Shown: piece after piece, positions 1-11,331 of the stretch
Position numbering within the stretch: position 1 is the stretch's first letter
Layout: the number at the start of each line of letters is the position of its first letter
Assembly (NCBI GenBank): GCA_007026445.1
Contig: VDMD01000223.1
Span: 1-30,418, forward strand
DNA: 30,418 nt
DNA from: Schizophyllum amplum
Lineage: Eukaryota; Basidiomycota; Agaricomycetes; Agaricales; Schizophyllaceae
Direction: 5' to 3'
Program-made: the position numbers and the translations under genes
The notes under the pieces: generated by a model
The model's input: the letters and a program-made list of their open reading frames with translations, nothing else
Told to the model about the DNA's origin: nothing
Databases searched by the model: none

Positions 1-250
1 TGAAGTTGAACTGAAGACGTGACCAGTCACCAGGTCTATGACCCGGAACGCGGTCCGGAACACCGCACACGGCTTGACCGAAGCAAGACCGAAGTTCGAG
101 TCGCGCCTTGTCAGGGAATGGGAGGCGCTAAACAAAGAAGAACAACAAGAGAGGACGGACAAAAGAATGTATTAACGCGAAATCCGTAGTAAAAGCAAGA
201 TGTAACACTGAGAAACGTATCCACAGAAAAGGAGGGGCAGACGCGAAAGC

Positions 251-1134
<884 letters not shown>

Positions 1135-1300
1135 TGTAGCGAGCGATGAGTAGCACGGAGCGACGGGGGCGGCACGATGGGCGGCAGGGAGAAGGCGAGG
1201 GCGGGCGACGCGTGGGAAGCAGCGTGCTCGCGTCGGCCCGCGCATCCGACGCGGCGGCGCAAAGCCCACCGACGGCGGACTCGCCTTGCTTCCTCCCACC
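1135..1300. promoter_or_regulatory. Short divergent promoter region (RAB6 / MTHFR)
   Basis: The 166 bases between two head-to-head start codons must hold at least part of both promoters. The stretch is GC-rich, with no clear TATA box on either strand. That it is a shared bidirectional promoter is inferred from spacing alone. Confidence 0.45.
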
Positions 1301-3497
1301 ATGAAGCTTTCGGATAAGATCAAACAGCACAAAGGACAGCATCCGTTCTTCACTTTCGAGTTCTTTCCTCCACGCACAGATCAGGTGCGTTATGCAGCGG
1401 CTACTGCACTCACCTACTGATCGCGCTACAGGGTTTCGAAAACCTAGTCCCCCGAATATGCCGTCTCTCTAACCTTCACCCCCTCGCAATTAGCATAACA
1501 TGGGGTGCAGGCGGGTCCACTAAGGAGAGGACTCTCGAGCTTGCTGGGGTCACACAGGAACAAAATGGACTCGACACGGTCATGCACCTCACCTGCACGA
1601 ATATGAAAGTCGGCATGGTTGATGAGGCCCTTTCGGTAAGAGGACGTGTCCATACGATATAGCTACACTCTAACCAGATCTGCAAGGCAGCCAAACAGCG
1701 CGGTATCGAGAGCATCTTGGCTCTTCGCGGCGGTATGCTCCGAGTCATTGCATCGGCCGACCTCTTGCGAGCTCACGCGCAGATCCACCAAGGGGTCAGG
1801 AAGAATGGACACCTATCGACCCGCGATTTCAGCACGGCATAGACCTCGTCAGGTACATTCGCGCCTCACCCTACGCGTCGACGTTCTCTGTTGGTGTCGC
1901 AGGTAAGCCCAGCGCTCCCCATCGTTGCTTGAGCTTACATCTCTCTAGCGTATCCCGATGGACACACGGAGAGGCTCAACGATGAAGATAAGGAGATCGG
2001 CTACCTGAAACAATCTGTCGATGCGGGGGCCGACTTTATCATGACGCAGCTCTTCTACGATGTCGACAACTTCGTGCGATGGGTCAAGAAGGTTAGGGCA
2101 GCCGGTGCGTGTGCTTGAGTTTTGCACTGAAGATATACTCATCTTTAACAGGGATATCGGTACCCATCATTCCCTCTGTCATGCCGATCCAGACGTACGC
2201 CACCTTCATACGCTTGACCAAGCTTTGCGGCTCCCGCGTTCCCGACTCTGTCATGTCTGCCCTAGAGCCGATCAAGGTGGGCATTTCCTCCGAATTTACA
2301 GTCTTCTCCAATTTCCTTCAGAGCGATGACAGGCTGGTGAAAGATTATGGCGTCGAACTCGCAGTCGAGATGGTCCGCCGCATAACAACAGAAAGCGACA
2401 TTCCGGGTATCCATCTCTGCACGCTCAACCTCGAAAAGAGTGTGACCCGCGTGCTCGAGACCCTCCAGTGGACACCCGCACACGCACCCGTGCACAACAA
2501 GCTGATCGCGGACACGCCTGGCGATGTTTTGCACCCATCACCGCAAACTGACAACCTCGACCTCGTCATCACGCCCGAGACCGCGACGGACAAGGCGACA
2601 GTGGGGCTCAAAGACATCCCCGCGACAGGCTGCCAGGTCGGCAGCGGCGAGCTCAATAATGCCGCCTCCTGGGACGATTTCCCCAATGGGCGTTTCGGCG
2701 ACGTCAAGTCCCCAGCCTACGGTGAGCTCGGCCCATGGGGGAGCTTCGGTCAAACGTACACGAACCCGCTCGCGCACCTGGGCCATCCGACTACCCTGGA
2801 CGACCTCACACACATCTTCGTCGACTATCTCGATGGCCGCATCCCCACGACGCCGTTCTCGCCGACGTCCCTGTCGCCCGAGTCGCGACCCATCCTGCCG
2901 GAGCTGCGTGCGCTGACCGCGCGTGGGTGGTGGACGGTGGGCTCACAGCCGGCGGTCGACGGCGTGAGCTCCTCGGACGAGGTCGTTGGGTGGGGCCCTC
3001 GCGCGGGATACGTGTTCCAGAAGTGCTTCGTGGAATTCTTCTGCGAGGAGGCGGACGTGCAGCGCGTCGCCCGCGCGGCGGAGGAGAGGGGCGAGGGATG
3101 GGTGGATTGGTTCGCGGGGAACTATAAGGGCGAGTGCAGGGGGAATATTCCGGAGAATGGCAGGAACGCGGTGACGTGGGGCGTGTTTCCGGGTCAGGAG
3201 ATCGTGCAGACGACGATCATTGAGCGGGAGTCGTTCTGCTCTTGGAAGGTTCGTTTCTTTCCATGTCCGGCGGGCTTTTGTGGCAACTTGTGTGGCTGAC
3301 TTGCTTCTTAGGAGGAAGCCTTTGGCATCTGGTCAGATTGGGCAAGCTTTTACCGCCCTGATTCTGAGGAGCGCAAACTTCTTGAAGACGTGCGGGATAG
3401 GCGATGGCTGGTCAGTGTCGTGCATCACGACTACAAAAATCCGGGCGCGCTGTGGGAATTTTTGAAGGGTGTCGGAGAGGATGATGGGACATTGTAG
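1301..3497 (+). CDS. met13: Methylenetetrahydrofolate reductase, eight exons
   Basis: Reduces 5,10-methylenetetrahydrofolate to 5-methyltetrahydrofolate, the methyl donor for methionine synthesis, using a flavin and NAD(P)H. Exons: 1301-1384, 1432-1635, 1678-1732, 1783-1902, 1949-2104, 2152-2276, 2322-3248 and 3312-3497, giving 618 residues. The N-terminal barrel shows TFEFFPPRT (Glu20 is the likely catalytic acid), SITWGAGGST, MHLTCTNM, ALRGDPPRGQEEW, FIMTQLFYD, PIIPSVMPIQTY and CTLNLEKSV. A C-terminal half of about 300 residues matches the regulatory domain of eukaryotic enzymes. The length fits the fungal Met12/Met13 family. The 45-nt intron at 2277-2321 has no stop and would stay open if unspliced; it is called an intron because the family joins EPIK directly to a DD..VK.YG segment. 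Which paralogue (Met12 or Met13) it is cannot be decided here, so the symbol is tentative. Confidence 0.95.
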
Positions 3498-3788
3498 CCG
3501 ACGGGCTCCCTGGCGATGCTGAATGTACAGTAGATATTGAAGGTGCGCGAAGAGAAAAAGGCAAGTTTCGGCTTGTCTGCCATAACCCTATAGCGATAGT
3601 CAAGCGGTTGGCATCTTGGTCGCGCCCACGTTAAGATCTCTCGATGCGACCAACCGGGAGGCGGGAGCGAATTGCGTTCACGATTGGTCCGCGGGAGTAT
3701 CACTATCACTGATAGGCTCGCCGTCGGGGTGCCTGTTATCATGGAGATTATGTAGTGCATGTTGTGGGTCCAGCAAACGAACATAAAC

Positions 3789-4919
3789 TTACATGAGCAA
3801 ACGCGAGTCAAACATGTCCAGCGGCACCTTGTGCATGAGGCGGAATATCATCTTATACCTGGCGGCGATCTCCTGGATCGAATCCAGTTCGCCTGGACGT
3901 TTGCAGACGAGCGCCAGAGCGCGTAGCCTTCGCTTGGCCAGATTCTCGACGTGCCCGTCGCCTAGTCGCGCTCCTGGTAGCCCGGCAGCGGCCTCAAGCC
4001 AGAGACTGTGCAGGGTCCCTGGCAGCGCGTCTATCATTTCCGTATTCCAGGTGCCTTCCCCCGCGTACAGCGCGCGCAACGCCGGCAGATGCCCGACGAC
4101 CTCATGCAGGAGCGGCGAGCCGCCAACTGTCGTGTACACGACGAGATGCGTGAGCCGCTGGAAGCGCCGCAGAGGCTCGATGAGGATTTTATGCCTATGC
4201 TTCAGCACGGAGGCGGTGACATCAAGTCGGGTGAGAGATCGTGCGAGGGACGGGGTGGCGAGCGTGGGGAGCCAGCTGGGGAAGTCACCGATGTTGAGGG
4301 AGAGCCATGTGACGCCGACCGGTACGTCCTGCTCGGTGTGGAATTGCGAGGGGGCACCGAATGTGAGGGACGCTCGGCGGAGGGCGGGGCCGGAGAGGAG
4401 GGCGAGAATGTTGCGACCGGGGGATTGCGCGAGGTCGACGAAGCGGTCGGTGAGTGCCAGAGTCTCGAGAGAGGTGAGAGCGGGGATAATTCCGCATGCT
4501 GTGTCGGCGAATTCGAAATCGTAGGATTTGAGAGTCAGGGTGAGGGACAAGAGGCGGGGTGCGCGCTGAATGCCTGAGAGCCAAGAGAAGAGGTCGTTGA
4601 GAACGTTATTTGGGACGGTACGCTCATACACGACGCAAATATGGCGGACGAGGGGGAGGACTACATCCGGAATTTTGAGCAGAGTGTGAAGAAGGAGTCC
4701 AAGTTTCTCGATGTTCGAGGTATCGAGATGAACAGATGAATAGAGGCGTAGACGGCCAGGCAACAACCAGTTCCGGCAAGCGAGAGCACAACTTGCCGCG
4801 TCAGCTACTTCCAGAAGATGCGTAATCTCTCGAAGGACGTCCTCTGGGCAAGTTTGGGCTTGGGATAGCCTTGCTTGAGTATCGGACATGGGGCTCAGCC
4901 GTCTGTGGACATGAGTCAT
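3789..4919 (-). CDS. F-box-like protein with LRR-like repeats
   Basis: A single-exon reading frame of 376 residues. Near the N-terminus, CPEDVLREITHLLEVADAAS followed by CALACRNW and RLRLYSSVHL is a typical fungal F-box helix pattern (residues about 24-65). The rest is leucine-rich with repeated xLxxLxL segments (LLSLTLTL, SLETLALTDR, LTHLVVYT, LPALRALY), as in F-box proteins with irregular leucine-rich repeats. Such proteins link substrates to SCF ubiquitin ligases through Skp1. The second ATG at 4889 (MSDTQARL) is an alternative start and may be better, as the first 10 residues are not conserved-looking. Its 3' end faces the MTHFR 3' end, 291 bp away. Substrate unknown. Members of this family are numerous and fast-evolving in Agaricomycetes. 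Confidence 0.8.
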   Translation of the reverse strand: MTHVHRRLSPMSDTQARLSQAQTCPEDVLREITHLLEVADAASCALACRNWLLPGRLRLYSSVHLDTSNIEKLGLLLHTLLKIPDVVLPLVRHICVVYERTVPNNVLNDLFSWLSGIQRAPRLLSLTLTLKSYDFEFADTACGIIPALTSLETLALTDRFVDLAQSPGRNILALLSGPALRRASLTFGAPSQFHTEQDVPVGVTWLSLNIGDFPSWLPTLATPSLARSLTRLDVTASVLKHRHKILIEPLRRFQRLTHLVVYTTVGGSPLLHEVVGHLPALRALYAGEGTWNTEMIDALPGTLHSLWLEAAAGLPGARLGDGHVENLAKRRLRALALVCKRPGELDSIQEIAARYKMIFRLMHKVPLDMFDSRLLM

Positions 4920-5487
4920 GAGTTCAAAGATGCTTCAATGAATTTTGCCGCGCACCTTTTGTTATGTCTATACAACTCCGTATAAGTACCACAATGCAAA
5001 GTGCAATATTTATGTGATTCTTCTTGCCTCAGTGGAAGTTCAAGTCGAGAACTGGGCAGTGGGAGGCGGCGGCGACCAAGGCTAGTCGGTCCGACATCCG
5101 AGCGGAATCAATTCTTCGCAATCACCGGAGCTTGCCGGCGGACCCTTCCTGATCATCTGACATCAGGGCGCCTAATTTGGGACCGAGGTGCTGGCGGCTC
5201 TCATGTTGTCTTGGGCGTTGTCACCACTGCATTCGTCGTCGCCCACGAGTGTCCCGACGTTGCGGACGATGGCAGTGAAGCTGCACCCCCCTCTATCGTC
5301 CGTTTTCATCGCTCCCTGGCTCTGCTTGAACCCGCTCGTTCCAACTTCCGCCGTCTTATCTCTCCGCGGCCATGGCCCTATGCACGCAGATGATGCATGT
5401 GCGGCGAATGACTGGAGCGCCCGATAAGTTATATAGCTGCCTGGAGCCATTCATTATGTCCACCCATCCTTCCTCCCTACGCCCACC
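4920..5487. other. Intergenic, divergent promoters of F-box and UNC93-like genes
   Basis: The 568 bases between two divergent genes. A TATA-like TTATATAG at 5429-5436 lies about 50 bases before the UNC93-like start codon. On the other side, AT-rich sequence around 4960-4985 may serve the F-box gene. No supported gene; the open frames here are short and lack family features. Confidence 0.4.
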
Positions 5488-7391
5488 ATGGCGGACACGA
5501 CCGCTGTCCCCGCCTTGCCCAAGGATGCGACTGCCGAGTCTGAGAGCTCTCAAGATGGCCAGTACTACAAGGTCCACTGGTTCCGCAGCACAATTTTCCA
5601 GGTGATCGTAGTCGGTGAGTGATCAGTGGTGTTGTCTTTTGGAGGATGCTGATTGTCTGGCAGGGATGGTGCGTGTCCATGCTGGTATCGGTGAGGGTTG
5701 CCAGTGAACATCCCTACAGGTTTTCTTCTGCGCGCCGGGCATGTACAATGCGCTCAGCGGTCTCGGCGCCGGAGGACTGGCTACCCCGTGGTATGCCAAC
5801 GCGACAGCTGCCGCAGGATACGGTGAGTCTAGTTGGAAATTAGCGCTCCCTTTGGCTGACGTCCCACGAGTCTTCATGGCCTTCATGTGCATCGTCGGTG
5901 GCGTTATCGTCAGCAAGATAGGTGTTCGTTGGTCGCTCTTGGTGCGTCGTAGTCTCCAGCCATGCTATTGGCGGGTATACTTATCGTGCTTCCAGATATC
6001 AAGCACAGGCGACATCATGTCTGTGTCCCCCAAGTCTATACTCTGTTCCCATCTCACGTCGCTTCAGCTATGCCGGCAGTCTGTACCTCAACTCAAAAAA
6101 TGGGACGCAGTGGTTCCTCATGCTGGGTAATTGCGTCTTCGTCTTGCCTTTGTATGCAAGCACTTACCGCACAATCGCTAGGTTCTATATTTTCCGGTAT
6201 AACAGATGGGTTGATGTATGCTGTCGAAGGACCCATCATCACCTCGTACCCCGAGGCCACTTCCCGAGGAAAGATGTTGGGTCTCTGGGTTTTCATGCGT
6301 TCAGGTGGGTTGTGGTTCACGAGTTGATGAACGACGGCTGAAGCTAATCTCGCTTTAGCCGCACCCGTCATTGGTGGCGCCATCATCTTTGGCCTCAACT
6401 CTAGCGAGGACTCTTCCGGCGCTGTCTCTCTAGTCACGTACCTTGTTATCATCGGCATCATGTGTGCTGGTCCCTTCTTCGCGCTCCTCATCTCGAGCCC
6501 CGAGAAGGTGCAGCGCCGGGATGGCAAGCCCATTCACTTCCGCAAGACTGGCTGGATGCAAACGTTTAAGGAATGGTACCAGGTCGTCTCATCGCCTAAC
6601 GTATGTACATCTACTCTTCGCAGCCCCACATCCACTCACACATATCCTTTTCCAGATCCTCCTCCTCTGCCCGCTCTTCTTCACCTCTTGGTTCTACGGC
6701 TCGTACATCGGCACGCTCCAGACGCAGTTCTACAACGTGCGCTCGCGCTCGCTCTGCGCCTTCACCATCAACTTCGCGGACATTATCGGCGGGTTCGCCA
6801 TTGGCTGGTTCCTGGACCGCCAGCAGCTCTCCATCAAGCAGCGTGCGCGGTGGGCGTTCGGCGGGCTCATGGCGTTCAACTTGGCGCTCTGGGTCTGGGC
6901 GGCGATCGTCACGAAGCAGCTCATTGACCACCAGCCGGTGATTGACTGGACAGACAGCGCATGGTTCGGAAAGACGTATCCGCTGTTTTTCTTCTTTGAT
7001 ATGGCGACGATGGCCACGCAGACCACGCTGTACTGGATTCTCAGCCAGAGTATGTTGTTTCCGTCAATTGGAGGGTGAGGGTGAGCTGACGCGAGTGTTT
7101 GCAGTGTCGGACGACTTTATCGTTCTGTCGTATATGACGGGCACGCTTCGCGGCATCGAGTGCGCGGGGCAGGCAGTAGCGTACGGCATCAAGTCGAGCG
7201 ACACGACCGACTGGCTGTCTATCGGGCTCAACATTGGACTCATCGTCTTTGCGCTCCCCTGGGCGTGGATGGTTGTCCGCAAGATCGGCGTGGAGGAATT
7301 CGAGATCGTACGCCTAGGCGACGAGGCCGCGGTGGAGGACTCGGCGAAACCAGGCACGCCGAACAACGAGAAGGCAGAGTATGTGGCTTGA
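5488..7391 (+). CDS. UNC93-like major facilitator membrane protein, ten exons
   Basis: Polytopic membrane protein of the UNC93-like group of the major facilitator superfamily (DUF895); the fungal substrate is unknown. Exons: 5488-5614, 5664-5668, 5720-5822, 5871-5941, 5996-6018, 6068-6126, 6182-6304, 6359-6600, 6656-7049 and 7105-7391, giving 477 residues with all phases consistent. Diagnostic stretches are FFCAPGMYNALSGLGAGG, GGVIVSKIGVRW, YAVEGPIITSYPE (the family motif before a helix) and TINFADIIGGFAIGWFLD. Eleven or twelve hydrophobic helices can be read. Two exons are tiny: 5 nt (GGATG) and 23 nt. Both are needed to keep frame and restore the first and third helices, and the introns around them are 49-54 nt, normal for this window. 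The start has a good context (CACCATGG). Its 3' end is 77 bp from that of the PIG-Y-like gene. Confidence 0.9.
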
Positions 7392-7468
7392 GGGATATGC
7401 GTATGCGGGGCATTGCTGTTGTGTGTTGTACATGTCACATTTACATTGTTGTGACCGACTCCTTGCAG

Positions 7469-7835
7469 CTACGAGTTCTGATAGTACTGCCATCCCACCC
7501 AGTTGGCGATGACGAAGTAGGTCGTGGTTGGGATGAGAAGGACGGCGAGGTATTTGTAGTGCGTGTCAAGCGCGAGCGCGTCGAGAACCTGAGGGTTGAA
7601 CACGAGGACAGGAAGGACCAATATCGAAGACGTGACATCGATGGATAGAAACATGAGGAGTTTGAGGGGATAAGAAGACAAAGTTGTTAGCGTGTTGTTG
7701 AACGAGTGTGTTGGTTCGTACAGAAACACGCACGGAGATGCCGGTGAGAGGTAGAAACGCGCTGAAGAAGATGGAGTAGCTTCCCAGTAAGAGGAAGGCA
7801 CATGACGAGGCCACGACGGCCAGCCCAGGGTCCAT
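7469..7835 (-). CDS. PIG-Y-like subunit of GPI N-acetylglucosaminyltransferase
   Basis: A two-exon gene (7835-7734 and 7588-7469) coding for 73 residues. PIG-Y is a small ER membrane subunit of the complex that transfers GlcNAc to phosphatidylinositol, the first step of GPI-anchor synthesis; the yeast counterpart is Eri1. The protein has two hydrophobic helices, the first within SCAFLLLGSYSIFFSAFLPL and the second within AVLLIPTTTYFVIANWVGW. The pattern LLxPxTxxxxVxxxWxGxxxxxN near the C-terminus, and the length, match animal PIG-Y (about 71 residues). The intron is 145 nt, long for this window, and the first AG after the donor is the one used. The hydrophobic pattern and length drive the call, so homology is likely but not certain. 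It is divergent from the coiled-coil gene 169 bp away. Confidence 0.7.
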
Positions 7836-8004
7836 GAGCGCCGAGTTCAGCGCAAAGACATAAGGACGCGAAAAAGACAAGTGCGTGGCGGGGATGAAAG
7901 AGGCGCGGTTGCCAAATGCGGAAGAGACCAACCACTGATAGGGGCGTGCGAATCAAGAGCGCCTTGGGAACGTCGATGGCGACCTCGAGTTGTCACCAGA
8001 GACC

Positions 8005-8472
8005 ATGGACCCGTCCTCCGCTTACCCTCACGATGATCAGCAGTACCGGTGCGCCGCGTCCTTCACCGATCTGGGCGCTTCTGACGCCTCGCGCAGCACA
8101 CAGCGCCAGCCATCGGGCCAGCTAGATCCCACACAGACGCGCGACGAATCTCCAGCGCCAGAGCCCGTCGCGAAACCTATATTGCCCGAAGTCGCGCCCT
8201 CCGACTTTGGAGATCTCTTCTCCATCATCGGCACCCCACCCTCCGAAGAGTGCGTGTCCGCGTCGGGCCCGCGTTGTGTGCGCTGACGAACAACCCGTGA
8301 TCACAGAACAGCTAAGGTGTCGAAACGCGCATCGAATGTGCTGAAGCTAGCGGAGGAGAACGACAAGCTGAATGAGCAACTGAAGGCGATGACGGAGCGG
8401 CTCGAGGCTGCGGAGCGACGGCGCGCCGAGCTGGCGAAGAAGGCGCAGCAGCAGCGGACGCGGGAAGAGTAG
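8005..8472 (+). CDS. Small coiled-coil protein, unknown function
   Basis: Two exons (8005-8249 and 8307-8472; 57-nt intron) encode 136 residues. The first 80 residues are polar and disordered, with an acidic/hydrophobic patch DFGDLFSIIGTPP at about 69-81. The C-terminal half is a highly charged helix running from VSKRASNVLKLAEEN to the end, with heptad spacing of Leu and Ala, so a short coiled coil that probably dimerises. I do not recognise the family. The start at 8005 has a good context (GACCATGG) and the splice keeps frame into the helix. A longer reading from upstream would need a TTG start. Divergent partner: the PIG-Y-like gene. Confidence 0.65.
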
Positions 8473-8981
8473 CAGCGCGTGCGGTCTCGCGCGCAGGCCG
8501 GCCTGCATAGGCATTGACATCGCTGGATTATGGGTGGGACTACCCCAACAATTGTATTTTATTCTGCATTCCCATGCCGAGACGAAATGGATACCCTCAA
8601 ACGGATCCTAATCCATCTGGCACAAGTGCGGGGCCTTTCAAGAGTTGACTGCCCTTTTGTCGCGTCGCACGTCGGCAGCGCCGCGAACAGCGTGGGCATA
8701 TGCGCGTCGACGCCACGCCCGCCGCCAATTTGCCAATGTTAGTCAGTCGAGGTCCACCGCGCGCCAATCCCGCACCGCGAGCGCGCCGCCCGCGCGCTTG
8801 AACGAACTCTCCGCCTCCGGGCGATGACGTCGGGTGTCCGCACGTGCATCCTCCTTTTTATGCTCCTAACATCGCGCCAGCTTGCTCTCGACTCTCATCT
8901 CTCCCCCAGCCAAAAACTGGTGAGCACCGCAGCCCCCGATGCAGAGATCGCCGCTCATCGCGCGCTTGCCCCGCAGATACA
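8473..8981. other. Intergenic region with probable 5' UTR intron
   Basis: The 509 bases before the oxidoreductase gene. A GTGAGC donor at 8920 and a CCGCAG acceptor ending at 8976 would define a 57-nt intron in the 5' UTR, 5 bases before the start codon (inference). No convincing gene; the open frames are GC-rich noise. Confidence 0.4.
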
Positions 8982-10658
8982 ATGGCAGGCCGCTCGATGT
9001 CCGGTCTTCAAATGACCTCCCCCACCGGCGAAAAGACCGCCGCGGAGCGCCGCGCGTCTCGTCGCGGCTCTGAGCGCCGCCCCTCCATCGACCCCTGGCG
9101 CCTGGTGCCCATGGACAAGTGCGTCGCGTATCGTTCGTTATCGCGCGCCTAAGACTGACGGCCATCGCGCAGGTCGGAACACATTGGCGGCGAGGACATC
9201 TTCAACATCGTCTTTGTGGGTGCTGGCAACATCATGTTCGGCTCGCCCGAGGGTCCGTGGAACCACTCCTTCCGTCTCGAGCAGTATGTGCATTCCGCGC
9301 TACCCCGCAATAGCCCCGCTCATCTCCCCCAAGCAAGCTCGGCCCCCGCATGAAGGTTGTCGCGCTCATCGACCCGGCTGTCGACCGCGCCAAGGAGACG
9401 CTCAAGAAGAAGTGCAACTCTTTCGTCGTGTCCGCATACAAGGACACGCGCGTCTGCAAGACGCTCGATGAGTTCCGTGAGACGATGACGGCTAAGGAGA
9501 CCCCCAAGGCCTTCATCGTCGGCTCGCCCCCCATGTTCCGTGGCACGCTCAAGAGCGGCCGCGATGTTGAGGCGCAAATCCTCAAGCACTTCCCCGGCGT
9601 CGCACTCTTCATTGAGAAGCCCGTCGCGACCGGCCCTGTCGAGGAGATTAAGGAGGGCTACGAGATTGCGAAAATGATCTCCGACTCCAACACGGTCTGC
9701 TCTGTGGGGTAAGCTTGATCTTCGCGAAGTCGGCTCAAATGTCTTATCGCGCGTCAGGTACATGCTTCGGTACCTCAAGGCCACCCAGCAGATGAAGAAG
9801 ATCATTGAGGACAACAACCTCACCGTAATGGCTACCATCGCGCGTTACGCCAATGCGTACGACTCTATCCTTAAGCCCGACTGGTGGGACAAGGCCAAGA
9901 GGTATTTCGATCCGACTTGCAGCCTTTCGTCCTAGGCTGATGCACTCAAACAGCGCCGGTCCCGTCATCGAGCAGGGCACTCACTTCTGTGATCTGTCGC
10001 GCTACTTCGGTGGCGACGTCGACATGAGCACCGTCATGGCGCACTCACTCGAGTGGCACGAGAACGCTGGCCGTCTCAGCAAGATCCCCATCGACGAGAA
10101 CACGATCCCGCCTGAGAACCGCATCCCCCGTGTCACCTCCGCGACATGGAAGTACGAGAGCGGCGCGGTCGGCTCGTTCACGCACCTTACCGCCCTCCAG
10201 GGCTACAACTACAGCTGCGAGCTTGAGGTATACGCGGACGGCTACTGCTTGAGGTCCGTTCTTGCTTCCTTCACGTGCGCTGGAAGTCGAACTGACGCAC
10301 CACCTATAGGCTGGTCGACCCGTACCAGTCGCCCATCCTCTACGTGCGCAAGCCCGGCGACGACCACGAGGCGGTGCACCGCTTCGCGGACGACGATCCC
10401 TTCTTCAGCGAGGTGTCCCACTGGATCGACGTTATTGAGGACATCGAGGAGGACCCCGACTCAGCGACGATCCTCAGCAGCTACGAGGGTGAGTGTTTGT
10501 CTTCTGCGGCACGTTGGATGTATGCCTGACGATGCTATGCAGACGCCGTCAAGTCCTACGAACTTACCTGGGCGATCCGTCTGGCGAGCGAGCGTTCCGC
10601 GAAGGCCAAGGCGGCGGCCAGCGCGGGTGCCGCCATGAAGGAGGTTGGCGCTGCCTAG
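8982..10658 (+). CDS. GFO/IDH/MOCA-family NAD(P)-dependent oxidoreductase
   Basis: Seven exons (8982-9118, 9173-9283, 9334-9708, 9758-9901, 9954-10253, 10310-10488, 10543-10658) give 453 residues. The Rossmann fold is marked by FNIVFVGAGNIMFG (nucleotide-binding glycines at about 62-67), then VVALIDPAVDRA at the end of the second strand and the family's hallmark EKP (177-179) in ALFIEKPVATG. The C-terminal domain carries GPVIEQGTHFCDLSRYFGGD, with the GTH..DL..Y pattern that supplies the catalytic His in many members. The first 45 residues are a basic, Ser-rich leader with no clear targeting signal. Substrate unknown: sugars, sugar acids and diols are all possible in this family. The C-terminus is rich in Ala/Lys and ends inside a 21-nt tandem repeat that includes the stop codon. 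Confidence 0.9.
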
Positions 10659-10705
10659 ACGGTGGCCGGCGCTGCCTAGATAGTGGTTGACGCTGCTAAC
10701 GACTG
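10644..10705 (+). repeat. 21-nt tandem repeat across the oxidoreductase stop codon
   Basis: Nearly three copies with a 21-nt period: 10644-10664, 10665-10685 and a degraded third at 10686-10705. The core GGCGCTGCCTAGA is shared by the first two copies. The first copy codes for the end VGAA-stop of the oxidoreductase; the second repeats the same codons and stop just downstream. Confidence 0.75.
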
Positions 10706-11331
10706 AATCAAAATGTATTCCGGATCCGTGCATCTCTAGAAATCCCGACTGTACCCAGATGACGCGCATGTAACCGACATCTTACACGCACAACTAGAAG
10801 AAGTACTTGATAATTCATGGTCGATATGTGTCTCAGAGGCGCGCGTGAGACATGGAGGGTTCCGCAAGGCAGAGCTGTGGCCAGATTTGCTCTTTCGAGA
10901 GCCTGCGGTACAAACACATTTGGGAACACCATCACTTGTAACGTTGGCAGGCTGGCGCCGGGACGAGGAGCCAACGAGGAGCCTCAACTGTAACATGCCA
11001 TATACTCAACCTTAGTTCTTGAGTGCTCTGCAAATCTATGACTTTTCTAAGTATGTGCAGGGCAGAAAATCAGCCACGTTACTGGTGTAGAGTATTACTT
11101 AGTACATTCACGGTGGCGTTCCACTATTGACCTCTGTTTGGCCAAGTACGGGTGACGTGACAAGACGTGATTGACGTGACTAACCGCGTTGGGACCATCC
11201 GGCTCTGCATCTCGCAGGTTGAGGTCGCGCGCACAAAGGCCTCGAGCCGTCGGAAGCGTCACGGCATAGGTACTTAGGCTAACCTATTGGCCGTCAAATG
11301 TCAGCTCAAAACTCCTTTGAATAGTACAATT
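10659..11331. other. Intergenic region with CRE-like motifs
   Basis: About 670 bases without a supported gene. It contains the end of the 21-nt repeat and, at 11153-11179, three CRE-like half sites: TGACGTGA (11153), GACGTGA (11164) and TGACGTGA (11172). These resemble bZIP factor sites. The region lies upstream of an F-box pseudogene, so any regulatory role may be extinct. Confidence 0.4.

Noticed and set aside
2109..3299. A single 396-codon open frame as a separate gene
   Set aside because: It is the 3' part of the MTHFR gene with a 45-nt intron (2277-2321) read through, and it runs into the next intron at 3249.
7160..7648. A 162-codon forward open frame spanning two gene ends
   Set aside because: It reads out of frame through the last exon of the UNC93-like gene and antisense through the PIG-Y-like gene.
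10708..10974. An 88-codon open frame on the reverse strand after the oxidoreductase
   Set aside because: No domain, hydrophobic pattern or splice context; it fits chance in a non-coding gap.
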